DNA of 6,326 nucleotides from CAXRDE01 sp964342365 (GCA_964342365.1 CAYFGW010000257.1:1-6326), one strand, 5' to 3'; shown: positions 1 through 6,304, counted from the first letter of the stretch. Notes: generated by a model not told the origin, from the letters alone. Program-made: numbers and translations.

Positions 1-2
1 AT

Positions 3-89
3 AGTCATCAGGCAGATAAAGCGCTGGAAATTATCCACCAGCGCTTTATTAGCGCCGATGTCGAAACGACTTCTGAAAAAATTTCCTGA
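3..89 (+). CDS. 3' end of an unidentified upstream gene (partial)
   Basis: An open frame enters from the left edge and stops at TGA 87-89, giving a 28-residue C-terminal fragment (…ADKALEIIHQRF…TTSEKIS). Its codons (GCG CTG GAA ATT ATC CAC CAG CGC) match the other genes here. The competing open frame from base 1 uses rarer codons such as ATA, AGG and TTA. The fragment is too short to name. VWA lipoproteins of the YfbK type often sit downstream of an ECF sigma factor or its regulator, so such a gene is possible, but nothing in these residues proves it. The stop lies 76 bases before the next start, so co-transcription is possible. A strong hairpin (16-49) lies inside the frame, which leaves open that this is non-coding DNA. 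Confidence 0.45.
   Translation, partial: SHQADKALEIIHQRFISADVETTSEKIS
16..49 (+). terminator. Perfect 12-bp hairpin, possible weak terminator
   Basis: ATAAAGCGCTGG (16-27) and CCAGCGCTTTAT (38-49) pair perfectly around a 10-base loop. The stem is strong and A/T at its base, but no real T-run follows (TTAGCGCC), so a classic intrinsic terminator is not clear on either strand. It overlaps the last codons of the probable upstream frame, which would be unusual for a terminator. It may be a terminator, an mRNA 3'-end stabiliser, or simply coding sequence. Confidence 0.35.
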
Positions 90-106
90 AAAATTTAACA
101 TTTATT

Positions 107-135
107 TGAACACTCCTTGCGATAGCTGAGTCCTC
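107..135 (+). promoter_or_regulatory. Possible ECF-type promoter of the VWA lipoprotein gene
   Basis: TGAACAC (107-113) resembles the GAAC core of ECF sigma -35 elements. GTCCTCA (130-136) lies 16 bases further on and loosely fits an ECF -10 with a GTC/TC core. No good housekeeping -35/-10 pair is visible in the same stretch. The match is short and the call is mostly inference. Confidence 0.2.
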
Positions 136-153
136 AACTCAAGACACAATCAC

Positions 154-159
154 AAGGAG
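154..159 (+). promoter_or_regulatory. Ribosome binding site of the VWA lipoprotein gene
   Basis: AAGGAG is a strong Shine-Dalgarno sequence. It lies 6 bases before ATG 166 and 9 bases before the adjacent ATG 169. The two starts differ by one Met, and the spacing does not decide between them. Confidence 0.75.
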
Positions 160-165
160 TTTTAG

Positions 166-1956
166 ATGATGCGTATTCAAAGGATTCAACTTCAAAAGTG
201 GGCGCTTACCGCCGCCCTCACCCTGAGCATGGTGGGCTGTGCCAGTACCAAAACCGAAAAAGTATTTACAAAAGTTGATAGTGAGTTACAGGGCGTTGCA
301 CAAAATAGCGAATCCACACCGCAAGCCCCTGAAAAAGATAAAGGCGATGCCCCCGCGGAAGCCAAAAGACCGGTTTCAAAGCCCGTCCCGGCGACTCTCG
401 CCAAGCGCAGCCGCCGCAAAGTGAGTCAGGCCCTTGGTGGAGCTCGACCCGGAAACGCCCCCGCTGACGGGCTCAAAAGCAATTATTTGCGCGATGAAGA
501 GCCTCCGATAATCACCGAAGAAAAGCGCGTGACGCCCCATAATACTGAAGATTATGACCGCATTTACGAAAACCCTTTTTTAAACAGTCACACCAACCCG
601 CTGTCCACGTTTTCTATTGATGTGGACACCGCTTCTTATAGCAATATACGGCGATACATTGAAAACAACCAACTGCCACCCGCTGACGCCGTGCGTATTG
701 AAGAACTGGTCAATTACTTCCCTTATGACTATGCAGCCCCTGAGGGCAACCGTCCTTTTGCGATCCACACAGACCTCGCCGTATGCCCCTGGCAACCGGA
801 CCATAAGCTTTTGCGCATTGGCCTGAAGGGAAAACCCGTTAAAACAGAAAACCTGCCCGCCAATAATCTGGTGTTTTTGCTGGATGTATCCGGTTCCATG
901 AGTAATCCCAATAAGCTTCCGCTGTTGAAGCGTTCGCTCAAACTCTTGGTCGATCGCATGCGGGAACAGGATCATGTGTCCATTGTGGTGTATGCAGGGG
1001 CAGCGGGGGTCGTGCTACCGCCCACCTCCGGCGAAAACAAGGACCTGATTATTAAAGCACTGGACAAACTCAACGCCGGAGGCTCTACCGCCGGGGGCGC
1101 TGGCATTCAGTTGGCATATAAACTGGCTCAAACGCACTTTAAAGCCAACGGCAATAATCGCATTATTCTGGCCACAGACGGAGACTTCAACGTGGGGCCT
1201 TCCAGCGATGCTGCTCTGACCCGCATGATTGAAGAAAAGCGCAAGGCGGGTATTTTTCTCACCGTCCTGGGGTTTGGCATGGGCAATTACAAAGACAATA
1301 AAATGGAAAAGCTGGCGGACAAGGGCAATGGCAACTACGCTTACATTGACAATTTAACGGAAGCCCGCAAGGTGCTGGTGACAGAAATGGGTAGCACGCT
1401 GCTTACCCTGGCCAAAGACGTGAAGCTTCAGCTGGAGTTTAACCCCACCCGCGTCAAGGAATACCGTTTGATTGGCTACGAAAACCGCATGCTGCGCACG
1501 GAAGACTTCAACGATGACACCAAAGACGCAGGCGAACTGGGTGCGGGCACCACCGTGACCGCGCTTTACGAGATCGTTCCCGGCAATGCCAGCACGGAAG
1601 TGCCCTTAAAGTACCAACAGCAAGAAAATCGCACCTCTGCAGCCCTCAGCAACGAATTACTGACAGTGAAGCTGCGCTATAAAGCCCCCCAGGCCGATAA
1701 AAGTCAGCTCATGACCAACACGGTGAAAGACGCTCCGCTGCGCTGGGAAAAAGCGCCCCGTGATTTCCGCTTTGCGGCAGCAGTGGCAAATTTTGGTATG
1801 CAGCTGAGAGATTCTAAACACAGGGGCAACTGGAGCTTTGAAGATGTGATTACTCAGGCGCGCTCTTCTCAGGGTGACGATATGGAATCTTACCGTCAGA
1901 ATTTTGTGAATCTGGCCCGTCAGGCCCAGTTACTCAAGCAGACGCAAACGCGCTAA
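166..1956 (+). CDS. YfbK-like von Willebrand factor type A domain lipoprotein
   Basis: This 596-residue protein resembles E. coli YfbK in length and layout. The N-terminus is a lipoprotein signal: basic residues, a hydrophobic stretch 12-23, then a lipobox MVGC with Cys25 as the lipidated residue. Ala26 at +2 predicts outer-membrane sorting. Residues about 26-125 form a Lys/Pro/Ala-rich, probably disordered linker. Residues about 135-225 match the YfbK-family N-terminal domain (NPFLNSHTNPLSTFSIDVD, then the EELVNYFPYDY signature). The VWA domain follows at about 230-415 with a complete MIDAS metal site: D240-V-S242-G-S244, Thr308 and Asp338. The C-terminal part, about 425-590, fits the DUF3520-type domain and ends with FRFAAAVANFGMQLRDS and ESYRQNFVNLARQA. 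VWA domains with an intact MIDAS usually bind protein partners through a divalent cation. The partner here is unknown and the cellular role of the family is not established. An AAGGAG site precedes the start and an intrinsic terminator follows the stop, so it can be the last or only gene of its transcript. Confidence 0.93.
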   Translation: MMRIQRIQLQKWALTAALTLSMVGCASTKTEKVFTKVDSELQGVAQNSESTPQAPEKDKGDAPAEAKRPVSKPVPATLAKRSRRKVSQALGGARPGNAPADGLKSNYLRDEEPPIITEEKRVTPHNTEDYDRIYENPFLNSHTNPLSTFSIDVDTASYSNIRRYIENNQLPPADAVRIEELVNYFPYDYAAPEGNRPFAIHTDLAVCPWQPDHKLLRIGLKGKPVKTENLPANNLVFLLDVSGSMSNPNKLPLLKRSLKLLVDRMREQDHVSIVVYAGAAGVVLPPTSGENKDLIIKALDKLNAGGSTAGGAGIQLAYKLAQTHFKANGNNRIILATDGDFNVGPSSDAALTRMIEEKRKAGIFLTVLGFGMGNYKDNKMEKLADKGNGNYAYIDNLTEARKVLVTEMGSTLLTLAKDVKLQLEFNPTRVKEYRLIGYENRMLRTEDFNDDTKDAGELGAGTTVTALYEIVPGNASTEVPLKYQQQENRTSAALSNELLTVKLRYKAPQADKSQLMTNTVKDAPLRWEKAPRDFRFAAAVANFGMQLRDSKHRGNWSFEDVITQARSSQGDDMESYRQNFVNLARQAQLLKQTQTR

Positions 1957-1980
1957 ATCTGACGTGTCGGTTTTATCCTC

Positions 1981-2022
1981 AGGGAGCGGCCATGTTCAAA
2001 AAAGAACATGGTCGCCCTTTTA
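1981..2022 (+). terminator. Intrinsic terminator after the VWA lipoprotein gene
   Basis: GCGGCCATGTTC (1986-1997) pairs with GAACATGGTCGC (2004-2015), with one G-U pair and an A6 loop. The stem can extend through GGG/CCC around a bulged A1985. The right arm runs into CCTTTTAA. It lies 25-30 bases past the TAA stop of the VWA gene and separates it from the ATPase gene. Confidence 0.82.
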
Positions 2023-2048
2023 ATGCCATATTTAGAATATGCTAAAGT

Positions 2049-2089
2049 TTGCAAATAATGATTTAGAGAAGTATTTTTCAGGATATATT
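2049..2089 (+). promoter_or_regulatory. Candidate sigma-70 promoter(s) of the ATPase gene
   Basis: Two overlapping candidates sit in an AT-rich stretch between the terminator and the ATPase start. One is TTGCAA (2049-2054), 17 bases, then TATTTT (2072-2077). The other is TTTAGA (2062-2067), 16 bases, then TATATT (2084-2089). Each is a partial consensus match. The preceding terminator makes a promoter here likely, but the exact one is not resolved. Confidence 0.4.
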
Positions 2090-2122
2090 GTAGGCAATAC
2101 GTTCTAAGAAAAGAGACATTCC

Positions 2123-4741
2123 ATGTTGTGGCATACCCAATCTACTTCTAAAACACTGGACACTCTCAACAGCTCGCAAAAAGGCCTGAGTTCTGAACAA
2201 GTCATTGCGCTTCAGGAAAAACACGGCCCCAATGCGCTGATTGACAAAGGAGGTCGCAGCTTCTGGAAACTGCTCTGGGAGCAGTCCACCTCGATTATGG
2301 TGCTTATTTTGGTGGCTGCTGCCGTGCTTTCGGCCATCCTTGGAGATATTCAGGACGCGGTGGTGATTCTGGCTATTATCGTGTTTTTTGTGTCTCTGGG
2401 CGTGTTTCAGGAGTATCAGGCAGAACAGGCCATTGCGGCCCTGAAAAAAATGACGGTGCCCGATGTACATATCAAACGCAACAGCAAAAAAATCACCGTA
2501 CCTGAAACGGAACTGGTACCGGGCGACTATGTGTTTCTGGACACAGGCGATCAGGTGCCCGCGGATCTGAGAATCATTGAGCACCAGCATTTAAAAGTAG
2601 AAGAAGCCGCCCTCACCGGAGAATCGCTGGCAGTGGAAAAACAGACGGACGCCTTACCCGATGAAGAACTGGCCGTCGCCGACCGCACCAATATGCTTTA
2701 TATGGGCACCCAGGTCACCTATGGCCGCGGACAGGGTGTGGTGGTGGCCACGGGCATGAACACCGAACTGGGTCATATTGCGGAAATGCTGCAAAATGTC
2801 AAAGACCGCAAAACCCCCTTGCAAGAACGCCTCGATTACGTGGGCAAGGTGCTTGCGGGGGTAGCCCTGGCCTTTTCCGGGCTGATCTTTCTGGTGGGGC
2901 TCTGGCAGGAAGAAACCCTCAAAACCATGGCTTTGAGTGCCATTGCCGTAGCGGTAGCCGCCGTTCCCGAAGGACTGCCCGCTGTGCTGACAGTGACCCT
3001 GGCCTTTGGCGCCCAGCGCATGCTGAAACGCAACGCCCTGGTGCGCAAACTTACCGGTATTGAAACCCTGGGGTCTGTGTCCATTATCTGCTCCGACAAA
3101 ACCGGCACGCTAACTCAGAACAAAATGACCGCCACACGAATGCTGATGCCAGAGCACACGCTGGATATCAAACAAGAATTACCCCCGCGACTCAAGCTGG
3201 GCTTGTTATGCAGCGTCTTGTGCAATAATGCAGAAATCAACAGCGAAGAGCGCACCGGTGACCCCACCGAACTGGCCATGCTGGACGCCGGTTCGCGCTA
3301 TAACTGGTCCTTTGAAACCCTCACTCAGGCCTTTCCTCGCATTGACGAATTGCCCTTCGACTCTGACCGTAAAAGCATGACCACCCTCCACCGTATTGAA
3401 TCCATTCCCGAATTTTTGTCAGACATTACTGACCACTACCCGGAGTTTAAGGCGGGACAGTGGCTGAGTTTTACCAAAGGATCTATTGATCGGCTGCTGG
3501 AGCTGAGCCCCGGCGAAAGTGCTGATACCTGGCAGGCTTTAAACGAATCCCGTGCGGAACAGGGTGAACGAGTCCTCTCTTTTGGGGCGCGCTTTTATGA
3601 AGCATTGCCCACCGACAAAAGTATAGAAGCCCTGGAGTCAGATCTTCAGCTCCTGGGACTCATGTCTATGATTGATCCGCCGCGCCCTGAGGCCAAACGG
3701 GCGGTGGCCACCTGTCTCAAGGCGGGAATTCAACCGCTGATGATTACCGGCGATCATCCGCTAACGGCTTTGAGTATTGCCAAACAGCTGGGTATGAACG
3801 CCACGGACGTCATGACGGGCCGGGATTTAGAGCCTTTGTCTCAGAGCGAACTCCAAGAAAAGTTGAGCACCTATCGCGTATTTGCCCGGGTATCTCCCGA
3901 ACATAAACTGCGCATTGTGGAAGCTTTTCAGGCCCAGAACAAAATTGTGGCGATGACCGGTGACGGGGTGAATGATGCTCCGGCCCTCAAGCAGGCGGAT
4001 ATTGGCGTGGCCATGGGTATTACGGGGACCGACGTATCCAAACAGGCCGCCGATATGGTGCTCCAGGACGATAACTTTGCCACCATTGTGGCCGCCGTGG
4101 AAGAAGGCCGCATTATCTACGATAACTTGCGCAAATTCATTAAGTTTTCTGTGGCGGGCAATTTAGGAAAAATCGGTGTCATGCTGGCAGCCCCTTTTGT
4201 GGGCATGCCTCTGGCACTGGCTCCCATTCAAATGCTGTGGTTAAACCTGCTCACCGATGGTTTACTGGGCTTTGGCATTGGTATGGAAAAGGCCGAAGGC
4301 TCCATTATGGAGCGGGAGCCCACGCCTCCGGAAGAAAGTATCTTTGGTCAGGGCATGATAGGACAAATTGTCTGGATGGGTTTGCTGATTACCCTGATTG
4401 CCATGGCGCTGGGCAGCTGGAGCTGGTTCACCGCGGGCAAGGATGGCCCCTGGCAATCGGTTATGTTTACTTCACTGGCCTTTGCCCAGATTTTTCAGGC
4501 GCTGGGAATTCGCTCCAGCAAAGAGCATTTGTGGGAAATGGGGGTATTTTCTAACCGGGTGCTCTGGGGCATGATTGCCGGAGTGCTGGTATTGCAGCTG
4601 GCCGTCATTTATTCGCCCTTTTTGCAGCAGTTCTTTCATACCCAGCCGCTGGATGTGGCCACCCTTTTCCTTATTCTGGGGGCCAATGCGCTGGTGTGGG
4701 GGATCTCCGAAGGGGTTAAAGCTTTGGGGAAGGCTGTGTGA
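2123..4741 (+). CDS. P2-type cation-transporting ATPase, probably Ca2+
   Basis: This 872-residue inner-membrane pump couples ATP hydrolysis to cation export through an aspartyl-phosphate intermediate. All catalytic landmarks are present in order: an N-terminal cation-ATPase domain (about 1-70), the actuator loop TGES (165-168), PEGLP in TM4 (282-286), the phosphorylation site CSDKTGTLT with Asp325, the nucleotide-binding KGS with Lys452, TGDHP (542-546), and TGDGVNDAP (612-620). Ten membrane segments can be placed: two near 54-95, two near 243-295 and six from about 675 to 862. PEGLP plus NLLTDG in TM6 (Asn708, Thr711, Asp712) are typical of SERCA/PacL-like Ca2+ pumps. TM5 reads N680-L-G-K683, where SERCA has Asn768 and Glu771. 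TM8 has Gln789 where SERCA has Glu908. Site I is therefore altered and site II (Glu283, Asn708, Asp712) kept, suggesting one Ca2+ per cycle; Na+ or Mn2+ cannot be excluded. The start at 2123 has a weak upstream AAAGAGA (2110-2116). The gene looks monocistronic, with a terminator before it and a convergent gene after it. Confidence 0.93.
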   Translation: MLWHTQSTSKTLDTLNSSQKGLSSEQVIALQEKHGPNALIDKGGRSFWKLLWEQSTSIMVLILVAAAVLSAILGDIQDAVVILAIIVFFVSLGVFQEYQAEQAIAALKKMTVPDVHIKRNSKKITVPETELVPGDYVFLDTGDQVPADLRIIEHQHLKVEEAALTGESLAVEKQTDALPDEELAVADRTNMLYMGTQVTYGRGQGVVVATGMNTELGHIAEMLQNVKDRKTPLQERLDYVGKVLAGVALAFSGLIFLVGLWQEETLKTMALSAIAVAVAAVPEGLPAVLTVTLAFGAQRMLKRNALVRKLTGIETLGSVSIICSDKTGTLTQNKMTATRMLMPEHTLDIKQELPPRLKLGLLCSVLCNNAEINSEERTGDPTELAMLDAGSRYNWSFETLTQAFPRIDELPFDSDRKSMTTLHRIESIPEFLSDITDHYPEFKAGQWLSFTKGSIDRLLELSPGESADTWQALNESRAEQGERVLSFGARFYEALPTDKSIEALESDLQLLGLMSMIDPPRPEAKRAVATCLKAGIQPLMITGDHPLTALSIAKQLGMNATDVMTGRDLEPLSQSELQEKLSTYRVFARVSPEHKLRIVEAFQAQNKIVAMTGDGVNDAPALKQADIGVAMGITGTDVSKQAADMVLQDDNFATIVAAVEEGRIIYDNLRKFIKFSVAGNLGKIGVMLAAPFVGMPLALAPIQMLWLNLLTDGLLGFGIGMEKAEGSIMEREPTPPEESIFGQGMIGQIVWMGLLITLIAMALGSWSWFTAGKDGPWQSVMFTSLAFAQIFQALGIRSSKEHLWEMGVFSNRVLWGMIAGVLVLQLAVIYSPFLQQFFHTQPLDVATLFLILGANALVWGISEGVKALGKAV

Positions 4742-4743
4742 GG

Positions 4744-4875
4744 GGACAAGCCGTTCATAAACCGGGGGACGCTCCGGCGCCTCGTCGTGAGGCTCTGTCG
4801 CTATGACCCAAAGTGCCGCTGATGCGCGTCCTGCGCGCGGCACTTCGGGGAATCCCCCTTGTCCATGAACGGCTT
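4744..4875. repeat. Structured intergenic element between convergent genes
   Basis: About 130 bases of non-coding DNA can fold into a closed three-way junction. The outer stem is AAGCCGTTCAT (4748-4758) with ATGAACGGCTT (4865-4875), 11 perfect pairs. After a 5x6 internal loop, GGGGGA (4764-4769) pairs with TCCCCC (4853-4858). Inside are two hairpins. The first is GCCTC/GAGGC (4779-4783 and 4789-4793). The second is a long one, AAGTGCCGC/GCGGCACTT (4811-4819 and 4837-4845), extended outward by CCC/GGG and inward by GCGC/GCGC. Alternative pairings exist: GGACAAG (4744-4750) with CTTGTCC (4858-4864), and GGGG-AAT-CCCC (4847-4857). The right outer arm ends in TTTT (4874-4877), so it may terminate the ATPase transcript. 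Its size and shape resemble dispersed palindromic intergenic repeats (REP/BIME or MITE-like) or a structured RNA. Only one copy is in the window, so repeat status is inference. Confidence 0.6.
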
Positions 4876-4932
4876 TTACCTACACTGACAGTATCCGGGG
4901 AGGGGACTGGATTTTTTGGTTTTTGGAAACGG
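4876..4932. other. Remaining intergenic spacer, downstream of both genes
   Basis: This stretch holds a small dyad ACTG-A-CAGT (4884-4892) and T-rich runs at 4912-4917 and 4920-4924. No hairpin adjoins the T-runs on the strand where they would serve as a terminator tail. No gene is visible. Confidence 0.4.
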
Positions 4933-5982
4933 TTAGTGTGCAGTTAGGGTGGACATGTCGATCACGAAACGGTGGGCGAGATCGCCTTCTTTGAGGCGGG
5001 TGTAGGCGTCGTTGATTTCATCCATGCGAATCATTTCGCAGTCGGGGTGGATGTTGTGTTCAGCACAAAAGTCCAGGACTTCCTGGGTTTCTTTGATGCC
5101 TCCGATTAAAGAGCCGGCCACGCGGCGACGGCCCATGACAAGGGGAACGGTGCGAGGCTCTTCCATCAGGCCGATTTGGCCCACAATGACCAGGGTACCG
5201 TCGATGTCGAGTAAGGGGAGATACAGGGTCATATCGTGTTTGACAGGGGCGGTGTCGATGATGAGATCCAGAGTGCTGCCGGCTTTTTTCATGGCGGCCT
5301 TGTCGCTGGATACCAGCAGGCTTTTTGCGCCCAGGGCGAGGGCTTCTTCTTTTTTTGCGTTAGAACGGCTGATAACATGGACTTCTGCGCCCATGGCCAC
5401 GGCCAGCTTAACGGCCATGTGACCCAGACCGCCAAGACCAATAACGCCCACACGGGAGCCCGCTTTCACGTTCCAGGCACGCAGCGGAGAGTAGGTGGTA
5501 ATGCCCGCACATAAAATGGGAGCGGTTCTGGCAAGGTCGAGACCTTCCGGCACACGCATCACAAACTCTTCGCGCACCACAATATGTTTGGAATAACCGC
5601 CCTGGGTGGTTTCTCCGGTGATGCGGTCGGGAGCGCCGTAGGTGCCCGTCATGCCCCGACGGCAAAATTGTTCTTCACCCTCATGGCACTGGTCACAGTC
5701 CTGACAACTGTCTACCATACAGCCCACTGCCACCTGATCGCCCGGTGTGTAGTGCTTGACCTCAGGGCCTACTTCTATAACACGTCCGACAATTTCATGA
5801 CCCGGTACAAGAGGATAAGGCTTCGGGCCCCAGTCTCCGTTGACCGTATGCAAATCGGAATGGCATACGCCGGAGTAAAGAATTTCGATAGCCACATCAT
5901 TAGGGCGCAGCTCTCGCCGCTCAAAATCGTAGGGCGACATATGGGCATTGGCGGAACGGGCGGCATATCCGAGGGTTTTCAT
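4933..5982 (-). CDS. Zinc-dependent, probably NADP-linked alcohol dehydrogenase (CAD/YahK type)
   Basis: This 349-residue cytoplasmic medium-chain dehydrogenase/reductase matches E. coli YahK in length and along its whole sequence. It probably interconverts aldehydes and primary alcohols. Catalytic zinc ligands are Cys40 (GVCHSDLH), His62 (PGHE) and Cys158 (ILCAGITTYSP), with Ser42 and His45 in the proton relay. The structural zinc site is Cys93, Cys96, Cys99 and Cys107. The Rossmann motif is GLGGLG (182-187). The second strand of that fold ends in S205-R-S-N-A-K-K rather than an acidic residue, favouring NADP(H). The C-terminal AGSLIGGIKETQEVLDFCAEH and YTRL…RFVID segments are typical of the class. 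The start is the ATG at 5982: AGGAG lies 7 bases upstream and the protein then begins MKTLGYAA like relatives. The frame stays open to an ATG at 6039, but that 19-residue extension is not family-like. The gene converges with the ATPase and is divergent from a small ORF. The physiological substrate is unknown. Confidence 0.93.
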   Translation of the reverse strand: MKTLGYAARSANAHMSPYDFERRELRPNDVAIEILYSGVCHSDLHTVNGDWGPKPYPLVPGHEIVGRVIEVGPEVKHYTPGDQVAVGCMVDSCQDCDQCHEGEEQFCRRGMTGTYGAPDRITGETTQGGYSKHIVVREEFVMRVPEGLDLARTAPILCAGITTYSPLRAWNVKAGSRVGVIGLGGLGHMAVKLAVAMGAEVHVISRSNAKKEEALALGAKSLLVSSDKAAMKKAGSTLDLIIDTAPVKHDMTLYLPLLDIDGTLVIVGQIGLMEEPRTVPLVMGRRRVAGSLIGGIKETQEVLDFCAEHNIHPDCEMIRMDEINDAYTRLKEGDLAHRFVIDMSTLTAH

Positions 5983-5989
5983 GGGAGGT

Positions 5990-5994
5990 CTCCT
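5990..5994 (-). promoter_or_regulatory. Ribosome binding site that fixes the dehydrogenase start
   Basis: On the minus strand AGGAG ends 7 bases before ATG 5982. This is ideal spacing and selects that start over the in-frame ATG at 6039, which overlaps the candidate -10 region. Confidence 0.8.
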
Positions 5995-6001
5995 GAATGA
6001 T

Positions 6002-6019
6002 CCGTAAATTTTTGTACGG
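6002..6019. promoter_or_regulatory. Operator-like inverted repeat ahead of the dehydrogenase
   Basis: CCGTA (6002-6006) and TACGG (6015-6019) form a perfect dyad around an 8-base AT-rich centre. It lies between the candidate promoter and the start codon of the dehydrogenase, where a repressor would block transcription. No cognate regulator gene is in the window, so the function is inference. Confidence 0.3.
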
Positions 6020-6037
6020 GCTGGATTCACATACAGC

Positions 6038-6065
6038 ATACTAAACTACATAGGAAAGGTGTCAG
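6038..6065 (-). promoter_or_regulatory. Candidate sigma-70 promoter of the dehydrogenase gene
   Basis: Read on the minus strand, CTGACA (6065-6060, five of six -35 bases) is followed after 16 bases by TAGTAT (6043-6038, four of six -10 bases). This would give a 5' leader of about 50 bases that contains the inverted repeat at 6002-6019. Confidence 0.35.
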
Positions 6066-6124
6066 AAACAATTTGCAGAGCCTAATTCACTTGCTATAGA
6101 TTTTTTAGCGCCCTGCTAACGCCA

Positions 6125-6133
6125 TGGTATGAT
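6125..6133 (+). promoter_or_regulatory. Candidate extended -10 promoter of the small ORF
   Basis: TGGTATGAT fits an extended -10 element (TGN plus a five-of-six TATAAT match). The -35 region at the right distance is poor, as is common with extended -10 promoters. Transcription would begin near 6140, leaving a short leader with a G-rich ribosome site before ATG 6164. Confidence 0.35.
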
Positions 6134-6150
6134 TCAAAGTAAAATGCTTC

Positions 6151-6155
6151 GGGGG
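6151..6155 (+). promoter_or_regulatory. Possible ribosome binding site of the small ORF
   Basis: GGGGG lies 8 bases before ATG 6164. It can pair with the anti-Shine-Dalgarno CCUCC only partly (through G-U), so it is a plausible but not canonical site. Confidence 0.35.
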
Positions 6156-6163
6156 TATTATAC

Positions 6164-6304
6164 ATGACAACGTTTCTCTTTACGCTCGTTTGTTTGGCTG
6201 TTTTTATTGGCATTCCCGGTGGTTTTTACTGGTTACATCAAAATGAAAAAAACAGCAAGAAATACGGTCCTTCTAGTACACCACCAAGTCAATTTTTTTG
6301 GTAA
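6164..6304 (+). CDS. Putative small single-pass membrane protein, 46 aa
   Basis: The frame runs ATG 6164 to TAA 6304 and encodes MTTFLFTLVCLAVFIGIPGG followed by a polar tail ending PPSQFFW. Residues about 3-23 are a continuous hydrophobic segment fit for one membrane span. The tail of about 20 residues has several Lys and Asn and a Pro/Ser-rich end. The charge pattern (few charges before the span, KNSKK after it) suggests N-out, C-in. An extended -10-like promoter and a G-rich ribosome site precede it. I do not recognise the family. It is not NqrM or CcoS by sequence. It is transcribed away from the dehydrogenase, and the 22 bases after its stop show nothing further. Short length leaves a fair chance that it is not a gene. 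Confidence 0.5.
   Translation: MTTFLFTLVCLAVFIGIPGGFYWLHQNEKNSKKYGPSSTPPSQFFW

Noticed and set aside
127..141. TGAGT/ACTCA dyad as an operator for the VWA gene
   Set aside because: Five-base arms with a five-base gap are expected by chance, and nothing else supports it.
580..975. 131-residue minus-strand ORF inside the VWA gene
   Set aside because: It is the complement of a strongly conserved protein-coding region and has no family features.
2078..2590. 170-residue minus-strand ORF
   Set aside because: It is antisense to the start of the ATPase gene, His/Arg-rich in composition, with no recognisable domain.
4472..4843. 123-residue minus-strand ORF running through the structured intergenic element
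   Set aside because: Most of it is antisense to the ATPase 3' end and the rest is palindromic non-coding DNA.
4744..4875. Integron attC site
   Set aside because: Size and palindromy are suggestive, but the ends do not show the RYYYAAC and GTTRRRY core sites and no integrase or cassette is present.
5584..6000. 138-residue plus-strand ORF opposite the dehydrogenase
   Set aside because: It mirrors the conserved zinc-binding region of the dehydrogenase and has no independent coding signals.
5983..6039. Upstream in-frame ATG at 6039 as the dehydrogenase start (368 aa)
   Set aside because: The 19 extra residues are not family-like, they overlap the candidate -10 element, and the internal ATG at 5982 has AGGAG at ideal spacing.
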